Shown here: positions 1 to 10,389 of the stretch, piece by piece
Layout of the letters: each line of letters starts with the position of its first letter
How positions within the stretch are numbered: position 1 is the stretch's first letter
Assembly (NCBI GenBank): GCA_024220505.1
Contig: JAKZZE010000001.1
Span: 1,550,001-1,614,000 of the forward strand
Source: Rhizopus arrhizus
Taxonomy: Eukaryota; Mucoromycota; Mucoromycetes; Mucorales; Rhizopodaceae
DNA length: 64,000 bases
Direction of reading: 5' to 3'
Program-made: the position numbers and the translations under genes
The notes under the pieces: generated by a model
The model's database searches: none
What the model was told of the DNA's origin: nothing
What the model saw: the letters and a program-made list of their open reading frames with translations, nothing else

Positions 1-1522
1 TGATGCAAGGTCTGCTCTTATCCAAATTACTGAAAAACTTCTTACTAGAAAATCATAACTTGACACACGGCCTTTTATTTTTCTTTGCTATACTTAAACA
101 AATTTGCATTCATAGAAATCATAAGAAGCAACCCCTTGTATGGAATTTTATAAAAGAAATACCCTTTTTATCATACAATGTTAGGACGTCAATTGTCAGT
201 AACATACAAATGACATAAAAGAAAGTTTATGAGTTTGTAAGAGTTGATTGATTGCTAAAAACTGTTTATTTCATGTTCTTTTAAAATCAACTGCAGTATA
301 AGTTGATGCTACAAAGTTCTAGATTGCTGTGTCCTTTATATCTATTTCCAATAACGTTATTTTGCAATCACCATTATTAGTTTTATGACATGTTTTGCTT
401 TATGGAAGAGAAATCTAACATGACATGATCTATTATACACTAATTTGTGAAAACAGTATATAATAGATCACCTAGACATTTTACCCTTGATCCCCTAAGA
501 GGTTTTTAGCTTCCACTCATTTTCTTTTGAGCCGACCCGGGCAAAAACGATGAAAACTAAATCATCATGCGCACATTTGGGATTTAATTTTATTTGTAAA
601 TAAAGTAAATATTTAAGCGTATAATAAATAATCTCAACTCTAATGTTTCTAACACTTGCACCCATTTTCCTTCCTTCCCTATCAGTTTTACCCTTAATTT
701 CATAAAGAGGTTTTTTAGCTTCCATTCCCTCTTCTGATCTGCCTCGGGCGAAAACGATGTGTAATTGGACATTGTTCGCTTAATTGAGGTTTAAATTATT
801 TATAAATAAGATTCTTGTTTAAAAGTAAATAGATCAATATCAGAACCTTGTTTATTGAAATAATTGAATAGAGTATTCAAAATTCTTTGAAGTAGAGATA
901 AAATAAATATTTTTGAATACTGCGGTTAAGAATACTGCGGTTGAGGAAACTGTGGTTATATATCGTAACAACCGGATAATTTTTCTGTAATTGAATATTA
1001 CAGTCTTTTTAAGAAAGAAAAAAAAAAAAAAATTTCTTTTGCTTTTTACCTTTTTTATCTTCGCAGAAGAAAAGAAAAGAAAAAAAAAACTTGCGTTTAT
1101 TTACATCCAACAGCAAAAGAGGCTCAAAACAACTCGAATTATATATAAACAACACCTTCTTCCCAAACTTTTTATTAACTTTTGCTGTTATACTCCTTCA
1201 GAAAGTATTTACAGCTCTCATTTATTTTATTTTTCCCTTTAATCTTACCACTTCTCGGACTGCGATAAAGCTCAGTCCGTCCCTGCCCATCACGGCTACA
1301 GAAACAAGACTAGTAGACAGCTTATTTGACCGACGGGGCTTCCCTCCTTGGCTTTCCTGAAACTTTTACGTCAAGGGAAATAAACCTCATAATTAAATTA
1401 CAAATTTTTGCCTCGCAACCCTGGTAAAAAAAATTTTCAGTACAACACAACCTCTCTCCTCAACCATCGATCGAACTTCCAATACTTTACTATTATCGCT
1501 ACTCACTCACACCTCTTTAAAC
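1..1522. other. Upstream region of ornithine decarboxylase, no supported gene
   Basis: I see no convincing gene here. Two diverged copies of a roughly 120-bp segment lie at about 478-605 and 686-810; both contain a block close to AAGAGGTTTTTAGCTTCCA followed by a CGGGC(A/G)AAAACGATG block. Three short AAxACTG(C/T)GGTT units lie at about 917-958. A TATATAAA box at about 1140-1148 is a plausible core promoter for the downstream gene. The stretch from there to the start codon at 1523 is pyrimidine-rich and contains no ATG, as expected of a transcribed leader without upstream ORFs. Confidence 0.5.
1256..1279 (+). promoter_or_regulatory. Hairpin in the putative ODC 5' leader
   Basis: CGGACTG (1256-1262) pairs perfectly with CAGTCCG (1273-1279) around a 10-nt loop. 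It lies downstream of the TATA-like box and 243 nt upstream of the ODC start codon, so it would be in the mRNA leader. ODC is often controlled after transcription by polyamines, but a role for this hairpin is only an inference. Confidence 0.35.
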
Positions 1523-2877
1523 ATGCCTTCTCATCTTGAAACTATTATTTTGAATCCCTCCTCTGATATGGTTAACTTAATCAAGTCTGTACCTTCTCCT
1601 GATGTATGCATTAACAACTCCCCTGTGGAACAGATTGCTCGGGAAAAAATACAATCTATTTCCAATCAGAAATGGGAATCTGACCAAGAAAATGCTTTCT
1701 TTGTTGGTGATTTGGGTGAAGTATTTCGTCAGCATTTGCGCTGGAAAGCTTTACTCCCTCGTATTGAACCTTTTTTTGGTAAGTCCTGCGTTAGGTATGT
1801 AGATCTTGAAGTCTTATACTTACGATTTTATTTTTTTTAGCTGTCAAATGTAACCCTGATCCCATGGTTATCAAGTTGTTAGCATCCTTAGGACTTGGTT
1901 TTGATTGCGCTTCTAAAGCTGAAATTCAACAAGTGTTGAACAGTGGTGTCGAGCCTAGTCGTATTATTTATGCTAACCCTTGCAAGCAAGCTTCCTTTAT
2001 TCGTTATGCTGCTCAACAAAATGTCAGTCGTATGACATTTGATAATTCTGAAGAACTCCACAAGATCAAAAAGCTTTATCCTGATGCTGAACTTGTCTTG
2101 CGCATTCTAACTGATGACTCTAATTCTCTCTGCCAACTGGGCCTTAAATTTGGTGCTCCTCTCGAGAATGTTGAAAATTTGTTGAAAACTGCAAAAGAAT
2201 TAGAATTGAACGTAATAGGAGTAAGTTTCCATGTCGGTAGTGGCTGTTTGGATGAATCTGCTTTTGGTGATGCTGTTATGCGTGCCAGAAAGGTGTTTGA
2301 TCAAGCTGAGCAAATTGGTTTCCATTTTACTCTTCTTGATGTTGGAGGTGGCTTTCCTGGTAACGATGTAAAAGATGGTATCACTTTTGAAAAAGTAGCT
2401 GCAATTTTAGGCCCTATGGTTGACTCTTTGTTTTCTCCTGAGATCCGTGTGATTGCTGAACCTGGAAGATATTATGTTGCATCTGCCTTTACTATCTGTG
2501 CCAATATTATTGGTAGAAGAACCATTGCTCCTAAAGCTGAAGGAGAGAAACAGCAATTTATGTATTACATCAATGATGGAATGTATGGTTCCTTTAATTG
2601 TATCCTATTTGATCATCAAATAGTTCATCCTAAAGTTTTGGTCAAGGATGAAAATTTTGTTTATGGTCAACAACTTCAAGAAGAACATTTTGAATGCAGT
2701 GTTTGGGGTCCTACTTGTGATTCTATTGATTGTTTAAACAAATCAACCCAGTTACCTATTCTTGAAGCTGGAGATTGGCTTTACTATGAAAATATGGGCG
2801 CTTATACTATCTGCGCTGCTTCTCAATTTAATGGATTCAGAAAGTCCCAAGTTTACTATACAAATACTTTTAACTAA
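1523..2877 (+). CDS. SPE1: Ornithine decarboxylase (two exons)
   Basis: This pyridoxal-phosphate enzyme converts ornithine to putrescine, the first committed step of polyamine synthesis, in the cytosol. Exons are 1523-1778 and 1841-2877, giving 430 aa, a normal length for the family. The 62-nt intron (GTAAGT...TTTTAG) splits a codon; joining it restores PFFAVKCNPDP, which carries the PLP-binding lysine (AVKCN). Further family blocks follow in order: GFDCASKAEIQ, IIYANPCKQ, the FHVGSGC loop, DVGGGFPG, AEPGRYYVASAF, and the C-terminal WGPTCDSID with the active-site cysteine. All key residues are present and the frame is intact. The start is the first ATG after the pyrimidine-rich leader. It converges with the NR2C2AP-like gene, leaving about 290 bp between the two stop codons. 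I see no antizyme gene nearby. Identification is very secure. Confidence 0.97.
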
Positions 2878-3166
2878 AGCTAAAATAAAACGGTTGTTTG
2901 CCTATTAAAAAAATGCTTTTTCATTGAGGACAGTCAATTGTGGATTCCGCTTAATATGCATTAACACATTTATATTTGCATGGGTTTGGGGAAAGAGGAC
3001 AATGTGTTTTCTATATATTAAAAATACACCAGAACATGAACATGAAAAGCTATACGGGCCAAATTATTTATACATGATTTATTGTCAACACGATAAAAAA
3101 AAATGCTTGGTGCATTCTGTCTAAGAGTTTACTGATCGCTGATGTTGCTCGACACCCTTTTTTGTT

Positions 3167-3698
3167 TTATACAATATTTTTTCCAATAACGTCTAATGTG
3201 TAAACTGTAACTCTGCCATAAAAGTCTGTGCTTTCTTCAAAAACAATTTTAAGTCTTTTTAAGCCCTCAGTCGGATCAAATGTGAATATCTGCTTAGAGC
3301 TGATGTCTTCGGGATACACAGTGCTGACTTCAACATTATAATCGTTAGGTGAATTTTCGATACTTCCAACTAGCACACACTTTTTGCCAGCAAAGCCTCC
3401 TTGAAAGGTAATAGCAACACTAGAGATAGAAACGCTGTTGGGAAAGTCTATTAGAATATGTTGAGGAAGACCCTAGATACTCAAAGTTAAAAAAAAATAC
3501 GAATTTAATGTATTTTTTTATTACTTGTTCTGAATTCCAACAAGTTTCTTCATTTCCATCTACTAAATATTGTTTTCCAAAGTTTGCATTGTCTCTATTC
3601 AAGACAGAACTCACTCTAAAAAGGTTGAGTAAACCTGATTCTTACAATTTTCTATACTTTTACTTTATACGCGTATCAGAATTAATCAAGCTAGTCAT
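3167..3698 (-). CDS. NR2C2AP: NR2C2AP-like (TRA16-type) discoidin-fold protein, three exons
   Basis: This is a homologue of the small conserved eukaryotic protein known in animals as nuclear receptor 2C2-associated protein. Its fungal function is not established, since fungi lack that receptor. Exons are 3664-3698, 3525-3615 and 3167-3472 (transcribed right to left), separated by 48- and 52-nt introns. The joined product is 143 aa, matching the family's roughly 140 aa. Conserved blocks are SSVLNRDNANFGKQYLVDG, EETCWNSEQG, VAITFQGGFAGKKC, VSTVYPEDI and the C-terminal STDFYGRVTVYTLDVIG. The first exon has only 35 nt; without it the SSVLNR block lacks an ATG. It lies in tandem with NAD kinase on the same strand, start codon 263 nt beyond the kinase stop. 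Identification rests on recognised motifs. Confidence 0.87.
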
Positions 3699-3960
3699 AA
3701 GAGGAAAGAGAACCAAAAAATGGATTTTATCTGTTTCGTTTTCCGTACTCAATAAAAGCCACATCATTGTAATTGTTCCCATTTGGAGTACTTGGTTTCT
3801 TTTGCTTTGAGGTATTACATACCACCTCTTCCTATTATTTTTATTTCTTTACTATATGGCTTGCTTTAAACCTATTTAATCTTTTAAAAATTAAAGGGTG
3901 GGTACAGTCCATTCTTTTATTAAATACAAATGTATGCCTTATCGATAGGCTTCTTGAAAA

Positions 3961-5493
3961 TCACAGTTTCGAGATTGTTTTATGATGATTGATACCCAGA
4001 GTGTAATCTCTTTCCAGCTCATACTCAGTCCAAGGAACTAAGCCAACATCCTCTTCATCTTCAGATGAAAATTTGTTGTCATGAGTGTGTTTGAATAAAG
4101 CACTGTTTTTCTTTTGATCAACGTTTTCCAATGCCTTTTGTGGCTCACGAATATTCCAGTGTAAACATGTTTGGACAGAGCTAAACCAATCGTTACTAGC
4201 GTCAGATGCCGAGTAGGTATAAACAGGATATGGCGACATTGTTATTTTAACATGATCTCCTTCTATTAAATATAGTAAATTAGTAGCTTTTATATAATAA
4301 ATTATCCTTAAACATACGATTCATTTCTACTGTGTTTCTACCGTCAAATCTACAATGAACTGTATGTCTTGATTCAAATGGCACAATGATACGAATAGTA
4401 ATCGTACTCGGCAAAAGCATTGGTCTGAAACTTAATGTGTGAGGACATAAAGGAGTAACAAGTGTACACATCATGTCAGGATGTACGAGTGATCCATTGG
4501 CTGAAAGCTATACATTATTGTAAGCATTTTTTTTGAAACAGTACATATTTATATATATTTTACTTACTGAGTATGCAGTAGATCCTGTAGCAGTTGCTAT
4601 ACATAGCCCATCTGCCTGTACCGTTGTCAAGTGCCTGTCATCAGCAAATAATTCGAGAAAAGACATGTTAGAACTTGTCCCACGATCAACTACAATTTCG
4701 TTCAACACTTGAAATGTTTGAGCAGGTACAACTGAATAATCGACCTGGCATCGATCACCTTTCAACCCTCGACCGTATGCTCTTTGTACCCAGGCTGTTT
4801 CTGTTAACACCAGCCTATCGTTATTTTGCTGCTTTATTGTTCCATCAGCTGTTTGCAAACGCTTGGTTGAGCTGCTCGGTGAGGGCCTGAATCTATAAAC
4901 AGTACAGCTCAAACGCATCCTATGTGCTTTGTTTTTCAGTCGTCCTTCAAATAAGTTAGTGAGTTCTGTGCGATAGGAAGTGAACAGAAAAGGTGCCAAA
5001 AAGCCAAGAGATCCCAAGTGAAAAGGCATAATAGGAGGTACATGAGACTGAAACAAGCTTGAAGTAAATAATATTGTCCCGTCACCTCCAAGCTGTCATG
5101 AATCAAAGCAGAAAGATAAGTTAAAAAAAAGAATCTAAATCTGGACATAAGCTGATTTACTGTAATAATAAGGTGAAATGAATTGGATTGTCTATGACAC
5201 AGTTTGGGATTCCAAAACTTGAGCCGCGATTGCCAAGCAGGATGCACCAAGTGACGAACTCGCTCTGTGTTTTTCAAATGACCATCTACATATCTAATCT
5301 TCTTTAATGCACAACTTCTTTTCCTTCGACATCAAGTAGCTTACACTTTGAAAGGATATTTTTTTCCAAAACGCGGAGTAAAGATCAGCCATTCAGCTAA
5401 TTGAATAGTAAAGCTCACAAGTTTATTATCTCTTGCTTTAGTGACAATAAGAATAGTGTCTTTTTGAGGATCCCAATCATTGAAGCCCTCCAT
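3961..5493 (-). CDS. NADK: NAD(+) kinase (five exons)
   Basis: This enzyme phosphorylates NAD to NADP, the source of the cell's NADPH pool. Exons are 5345-5493, 5161-5293, 4568-5092, 4318-4507 and 3961-4262; introns are 51-68 nt and all phases agree, giving 432 aa. The joined sequence shows KYPFKVYVDGHLKN, then FWNPKLC, then LGGDGTILFTS (the GGDG nucleotide-binding motif, formed across an intron), PFHLGSLGFLAPF, and TGSTAYSLSANGSLVHPD (also formed across an intron). The LTPLCPHTLSFRPMLLP and FDGRNTVEMNQGDHVKI segments follow. The C-terminal tail is acidic, with a SSEDEEDVG stretch. The ATG at 5493 follows a poly-T/A tract; many fungal NAD kinases have longer N-termini, so an upstream exon is possible. 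I see no clear mitochondrial presequence, so a cytosolic UTR1-like enzyme is the default reading. Confidence 0.95.
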
Positions 5494-6616
5494 AAAAAAA
5501 ATGGTTTGCCTTTTTTTTTTCGAACAGCTGAAATTTCTGTGATACGTCAGATGATTTATACAAAGTAAGTAAACTAAAATTGCTGCGTAATTCTTATAAC
5601 ATTGGTAACCCAAAATAGATTTCAAGTAACAGGATCTTTTTAATAGAAGAAAGAAAGATAATGTTTATTTATTTATTCTCGATAGATATTTATACTTTTC
5701 TATATACAGAGCCAAGTCTTCATTTCTTTGTCTTGATGTGGAACAAGCGTGCCGTTTACTGTTCGGATCTTGGGTTGGGGTTGACGATACATGATTTCGT
5801 TTAGGAATCGTATCTTTTCTAAATTTGGCTTGTGCATCTTTATTCTTAGATCCAATATTGACAGCTGAATGCACTAGAAAAAAAATTTGAATTCTATTTT
5901 CCAAAATCTTGAATTTAAAATGCAAACTTGTGTTATCTCGTAAGAATAAGAAAAGACTATAAGATTCAACGAGATTTAAAAAGTTATATCTTTATTTATA
6001 TCCTTTTCATAGCTGTAGATCTAGTATGAAAAAATTTTAATATGAAGACCTGTTCCTGGTTATGCAAGTGGACTGTTTATAATTATTTAAGTAGATCTAT
6101 TTTTCATCTATGTCTCATTGCATCAGGAGCTATATTGAAACAACTTGTATTGAGTTAAAGGAGTGGAATTAGTTATGACCGAATAATAGAGAAAAGACTA
6201 TAATAAATCTTTGTAAAAGCATTCACTACTCTGATTTCTTATAAATTAAATATGAATCATGTTTAAAATATGTTGGGATACGACATTGCCCCCTTCCAGG
6301 TCATAACTACTTCTGTATTTAGATTTATGAGTGTTCAATGTGAAGACGAGTGTAAGTGAAGTTCTCTGTTGTGTAATATTGAGCAAAGCAATATGCTATG
6401 GCAATAATGTAATTCGTAAGTGCATGTTATAAGAATGTATAGGTAGCAACATGTGAAAGGTTTTGTATGTTGATGATTCTACTTGTGAATGAACTGTGGA
6501 TAGAAAGTGAATTGACATTGTAAATTGGATTATTGGAAGTTTTTTTTTTTTTTGAATTATTGAAAGGTAGCGTAAGGTGTTGAGATAACACGTATAAAGA
6601 TGAATTGCAGTCATGG
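5494..6616. other. Intergenic, one transposon-end remnant and a doubtful short ORF
   Basis: An 86-codon open frame on the minus strand (5665-5925) has no domain I recognise, and its first residues fall inside a transposon terminal-repeat remnant (5889-5930), so I do not call it a gene. The rest is AT-rich with poly-A/T runs. It could hold the NAD kinase promoter or an undetected 5' exon. Confidence 0.4.
5889..5930. repeat. Isolated Tc1/mariner terminal-repeat remnant
   Basis: The stretch TTCTATTTTCCAAAATCTTG followed by AATTTAAAATGCAAAC closely matches the inner-to-outer sequence of the right terminal repeat of the element at 8891-10389, with a few transitions. No matching left end is visible nearby, so this is a solo end or a decayed non-autonomous copy. 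Confidence 0.55.
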
Positions 6617-7130
6617 TTAATTTCTTGCTCTTTTACGGCTTAAATTGTCATGATTTTTTTTGGTCTTTTTTTCACTTGAATTAGGTTCAACATTACGTTG
6701 TCCATTTTGACGATTCCAGTATTTTAGTATTGGTCTATTGTTGTGAAAGTATTTTTCAGGTTCCCAAGTATCATCTTTCGCACCATAGCCTTTCCAACGT
6801 ACCAAGTATAACCAGTTACCGGGGGTGCCTTTGTGGTCAATTACGGCTTCGACATCATATACCTCAGATTGTTCTTCTGATATTACTTTGATATGTGAAG
6901 ATGGAATATTTCGAGGTAAAAATGCGCCAGTACTATCAACTAGTATGTAGCTTCCTCCTTGGTTCTTTCTAACAGTTGTATAATTTCCAAGGGTGGATCT
7001 GTTTTTGTAGTTTGGTTTATATTCTTAATCATGACTTGACCACCAGATGGTATTTCCTTGATAATTCGATGAGATTTGTTAAACTTGTTTTCAGCAGCAG
7101 TTTGAAAAGTTTTGATTTTCTCGCGAATAG
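6617..7130 (-). pseudogene. Ty3/gypsy (chromovirus-type) integrase C-terminus with chromodomain, broken
   Basis: Read right to left, the fragment encodes the tail of an LTR-retrotransposon integrase: AIREKIKTFQTAAENKFNKS, then a block containing RKNQGGSYILVDSTGAFLPR, then a chromodomain ending in LYLVRWKGYGAKDDTWEPEK and a lysine/arginine-rich tail. The chromodomain aromatic and acidic residues (Y/W, WEP) are present; such domains steer integration to marked chromatin. The reading frame changes near 6990, around the GDP-PW-like junction, so the gene is broken. No upstream RT/RNase H or LTRs are visible, so this is an orphan 3' fragment. The intact upstream part seems replaced by the start of the ORF at 7206. 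Confidence 0.75.
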
Positions 7131-7205
7131 CTGGTAAAACAGTGTTATTAAATTTCGTAATGTGTCCATTAAACTATTTTCTTGTTTCATTGTAGTTTGT
7201 AGGAA

Positions 7206-8006
7206 TTGACACGTCACTATATTGTTCACAAATTACTCTTGAACGTTTTGGATACTGATGACTACAAAGTATGGCTTTTATTCTTATGGTCATTCGACGG
7301 AAGTGCAGCTGAGGGTTTGGAATTGAAGTTGTTGCAAACAGCAAGATTTATTTTAACAGATTTTGCAAGCAAATGCAACCGGGATCCTGCCTTTGTTCCT
7401 AAGAGGGAAAGGACATTTTGGATTGACCGAATTGTACCTCTGTTTCAAATATTTGGGGACCAAACAAGTTATCTTGGCTTCGAATGGTGTGAAGCTGAGC
7501 CAAATGATTACAAAACCTACACCATTGATTCTCTGACCTGGATGCGGACGTCAAAACGAAGCGTAGACGGACTAGGCTATAACAAAAGCAAGATTGATCA
7601 GATTGTGATGGAAGGATCAAGTGGACTACAAAACGAAGTAGTAGATCATATGATTAATGATACTTTAAAAAATATACACAGTACAATGTGTATGATTGAT
7701 AGGGTGGTACGGGAAAATATGAATATCAATTTTTCAACAGTGACGCAAGTGGAAACGGTATGTGTTCAATCGAGTGGAAAATATTTGACACTTTCAACCA
7801 CATCCTTAGATGAAGCAAACCCCGGGAAATATGTTCATATTCAACGTCGCCATGCAAGCATCCCGATCACTTTTGAAGATCGGTATGAATGGATTGTTTT
7901 GTTTGAGCTCTTGTCATTTTTATTAATTTTACTTGAAAAACAAGATAAAGTTAAAGAGATAATGATCAAAGAGCGAAACAGACTAGTAACAGTTGATGAT
8001 GAGTAA
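7206..8006 (+). CDS. PD-(D/E)XK-like ORF of a repeated Mucorales family, 5'-truncated
   Basis: I do not recognise a named family. The 266-codon frame is open from just after a stop codon near 7203, but it has no ATG near its start (the first codon in frame is TTG), so the 5' end is probably lost or sits in a missing exon. A conserved-looking core reads ERTFWIDRIVPLFQIFGDQ, then GFEWCEAEP, then VDGLGYNKSKIDQIVMEGSS (residues about 120-139), followed by a mainly helical and aliphatic C-terminal half ending in charged residues. A D-G ... E-G-S arrangement after an alpha/beta lead-in resembles a degenerate PD-(D/E)XK nuclease core in which the catalytic lysine is replaced. It abuts the Ty3 integrase remnant. 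Repeat origin is likely; a host function is not shown. Confidence 0.5.
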   Translation: MTRHYIVHKLLLNVLDTDDYKVWLLFLWSFDGSAAEGLELKLLQTARFILTDFASKCNRDPAFVPKRERTFWIDRIVPLFQIFGDQTSYLGFEWCEAEPNDYKTYTIDSLTWMRTSKRSVDGLGYNKSKIDQIVMEGSSGLQNEVVDHMINDTLKNIHSTMCMIDRVVRENMNINFSTVTQVETVCVQSSGKYLTLSTTSLDEANPGKYVHIQRRHASIPITFEDRYEWIVLFELLSFLLILLEKQDKVKEIMIKERNRLVTVDDE

Positions 8007-8145
8007 ACTGTTGGCAAATTATTGTGTTATGACGAATAGTGTTGTTTATTTATTTATGAAAATCATGGCCATGGTCAATTAGACATTTAGACCTGAAAAT
8101 AAAAAATATGAAATATGATTGCTAATCTAGAGAATATAATGTCTA

Positions 8146-8596
8146 CTAAACAAATTCCATATTGTTATCTGTTGCGTCGTAAAAAACATCGTCATCTTGT
8201 GAATCACCATCCTGAGTGTCGTCACCTGCGATGAGAGCGTTGGTGAAATCAAACGTTGATAGATGTTCTTGACGGTAATTATCTTCGAACGTTTTGGAGG
8301 ATGCCCAGTTGCCCATGGCGACCAAATTGTCCTTCGGAATATCAGATTGTAGAGCCAGGGAAGAAGCGCTTGATCTTAAAGACACCCGTTTTTCGTCAGT
8401 GGACAGATGGGTGCGTTTGCTGATCCAAGATTGAATTGAACAGGTACTGATCAAATGATTCGGTTGTAAGGAATTGACAAACAAAGTGGTAGCGATACAG
8501 GTAGGTCGACGTTGCCGAAACAGTTGGAAAGTATACACTGAACAAAGCCTTTCATCAATGTAAGCATTGACTTGAAACGGCTTGATGATGCGTCGT
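8146..8596 (-). pseudogene. Tyrosine-recombinase C-terminus (DIRS/Crypton-like), fragment
   Basis: Right to left, the frame gives YIDERLCSVYTFQLFRQRRP, then a VSLRSSASSLALQSDIPKDN block and MGNWASSKTFEDNYRQEHLS, ending in an acidic tail. The LRS...SLAL...G-W-S-S...F...Y pattern is the second half of the catalytic region of tyrosine recombinases found in DIRS-like retroelements and Cryptons: the Arg, the W in place of the usual H/W, and the Tyr nucleophile candidate in FEDNYR. The N-terminal catalytic Arg region is missing. There is no associated RT, so the element class cannot be decided. Confidence 0.65.
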
Positions 8597-8890
8597 CATT
8601 TCCTTTTTTCTTTTGGGAAGCCAACCTGAAAGGAAAGAGCAGAGTCGTCATAAACCGAAACTGAAGAAAGAGGAATACGATGTAAATCGGAGGGTCAAAG
8701 AAAACAAGTAACCCCAAAGAGAAAGGCGAGCTTGCTTTGCAAGGTGGCAAGTGTAAGAGTACTATTATCTAACGACCTTAGATGATCGATTGTTGGTTGA
8801 AGACTAATAGATGGTCGATGTAGTCTGATGGGCGGTGCTTGTCTCAAAAGGGTAGTGATAAACGAGTTAAGTCGTTCATCCTCTTGAATA

Positions 8891-10389
8891 CTGTGGTTTG
8901 CGTTTTAAGTTCAAGGTTTCGGAAAATAGAATTCATATTTTTTCTGGTCAATCAAAAAGTTTCTAGTGCATTCAAACTTTTTTGTGCGCATTCAATTTTT
9001 GAGAGTGGCGAATCCATCCCTTACAGTTTTTTTGCTGTAGCCGTTTTGCTGCGTCTTCAATGCGGTCGGCTATCAACTCATTCTTTTTCAATGGTGTTTT
9101 ACAAACTTCCTTCTTGATTTTCGCCCAACATTCTTCAATGGGGTTCAGCATGGGCGAATATGGCGGTAAAAATAATGCATTGTGTCCATGGTTGCGAATT
9201 GCTTGGAACACTTTGGGTGTTTTGTGGATTGTTGCATTATCCATTACAATGTATATATTATGCAACCCCAGTTTGTTCAATACGGCTGCCATTTCTTCCA
9301 CAAAAAGCCAAAAGTGAGTTAAGTTGCTACCATGGGGGAGGTCTCTCTTAACACCATCTACCTTTTGCTTTTTGCGGCCTGAATTTGGAACTTGTTGGGA
9401 AACCGCAATTAAACCATATGCGGACAGGCAACCTAAAATACTCAAGTTGACACCCTCAGGCTAAACTTCCACTTCTGCAGGTAATCCTTTCATGGGCCAT
9501 GCTATAGGACGCACTATGTTTTTTAATCCTCTTTCATCCACAAAAACACTTCTTTTATAATCAATGTTATTCTCCGAAAGATATTCGACAAATTGTCTTC
9601 TTTGTTTCTTTGTGTCACCAGAATTTCTGGCTGCTAACATGGCTTGGATACGAGTAAGTGTGAATTCTAGCTTGTCGGTTATGTGTGCGATAGACAGTGG
9701 ATTGATTAACGAATAAATCCTCGAAAGTGGCACAAGGCAGTTCTGTAACATCCTTCACAGCGCAAGTATAGTTCTTTTCTAGGTAGTCTTCAATGAATTG
9801 AGGGTGTTCTTCCGTAACCTTAACATTATTTCCTTTTCTTTTAACTTCAGAGGCTAATTTATAACCTTGCAGTACTGCCCCTCCATTGGCTTTCCATTCT
9901 TTATTGAATATGTAACCCATGGCATATTCAACTTTAGCCTCTTTAGCAGATTGAGGAAGCTTCATATTCGTGTTTTGCATTAAAGAAATGAACTGAACGA
10001 CCTGTGATGTCTTGTATTTGATCGATGTCCAGACCATATTTGGAAGTGGTACTCTACCCAAATTAAGTTCGTCCATAGCTTGTGCTAGCGTTTCAACCTC
10101 TTCTTCCTCAGAGGATATAGAGATATCAGAAAGATTCTCTAAACGGTATAATGTTTCGATAGATGTTTCCCCTGTAGTACCTTTTGGTTGATATTCAATA
10201 GCTTCACCATCAATCGTGTCGCAGATAAATTCACAAAAAAGCAAGTAATGGTACAAAGTATAATAACACGAATTAAAAGCCTAAGTATTGGCGATACCAT
10301 AGATGGGCATCCATCACATTGTTCGACTTCGTTTCGCCAACATTAAGATTCTATTTTTCAAAATCTTGAACTTAAAACGCAAACCACTG
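8891..10389. mobile_element. Tc1/mariner-type DNA transposon, degenerate copy with TIRs and TA target duplication
   Basis: The left end begins CTGTGGTTTGCGTTTTAAGT and the right end, read on the other strand, begins CAGTGGTTTGCGTTTTAAGT; the outer 25 bp match at all but one position and similarity continues inward to about 42 bp. Both ends are flanked by TA (8889-8890 and 10390-10391), the target duplication typical of Tc1/mariner elements. Length is 1499 bp. It encodes a DDE transposase on the minus strand that is now broken. Confidence 0.9.
8972..10256 (-). pseudogene. Tc1/mariner transposase (DD34E), frameshifted
   Basis: The protein runs right to left. The N-terminal third is acidic (SSEEEEVETLAQAMDELNLG) and leads into a helix-turn-helix-like region. 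The catalytic part contains SVFVDERGLK (first Asp), IYIVMDNATIHK (second Asp) and PPYSPMLNPIEECWAKIKKE (Glu); 34 residues separate the second Asp and the Glu. The frame is broken by a 1-nt shift near 9680, between the TVYR and ITDKLEF halves, and by a TAG at 9459-9461 just after AEVEV. The copy is therefore dead unless it is mobilised in trans through its TIRs. Confidence 0.88.
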
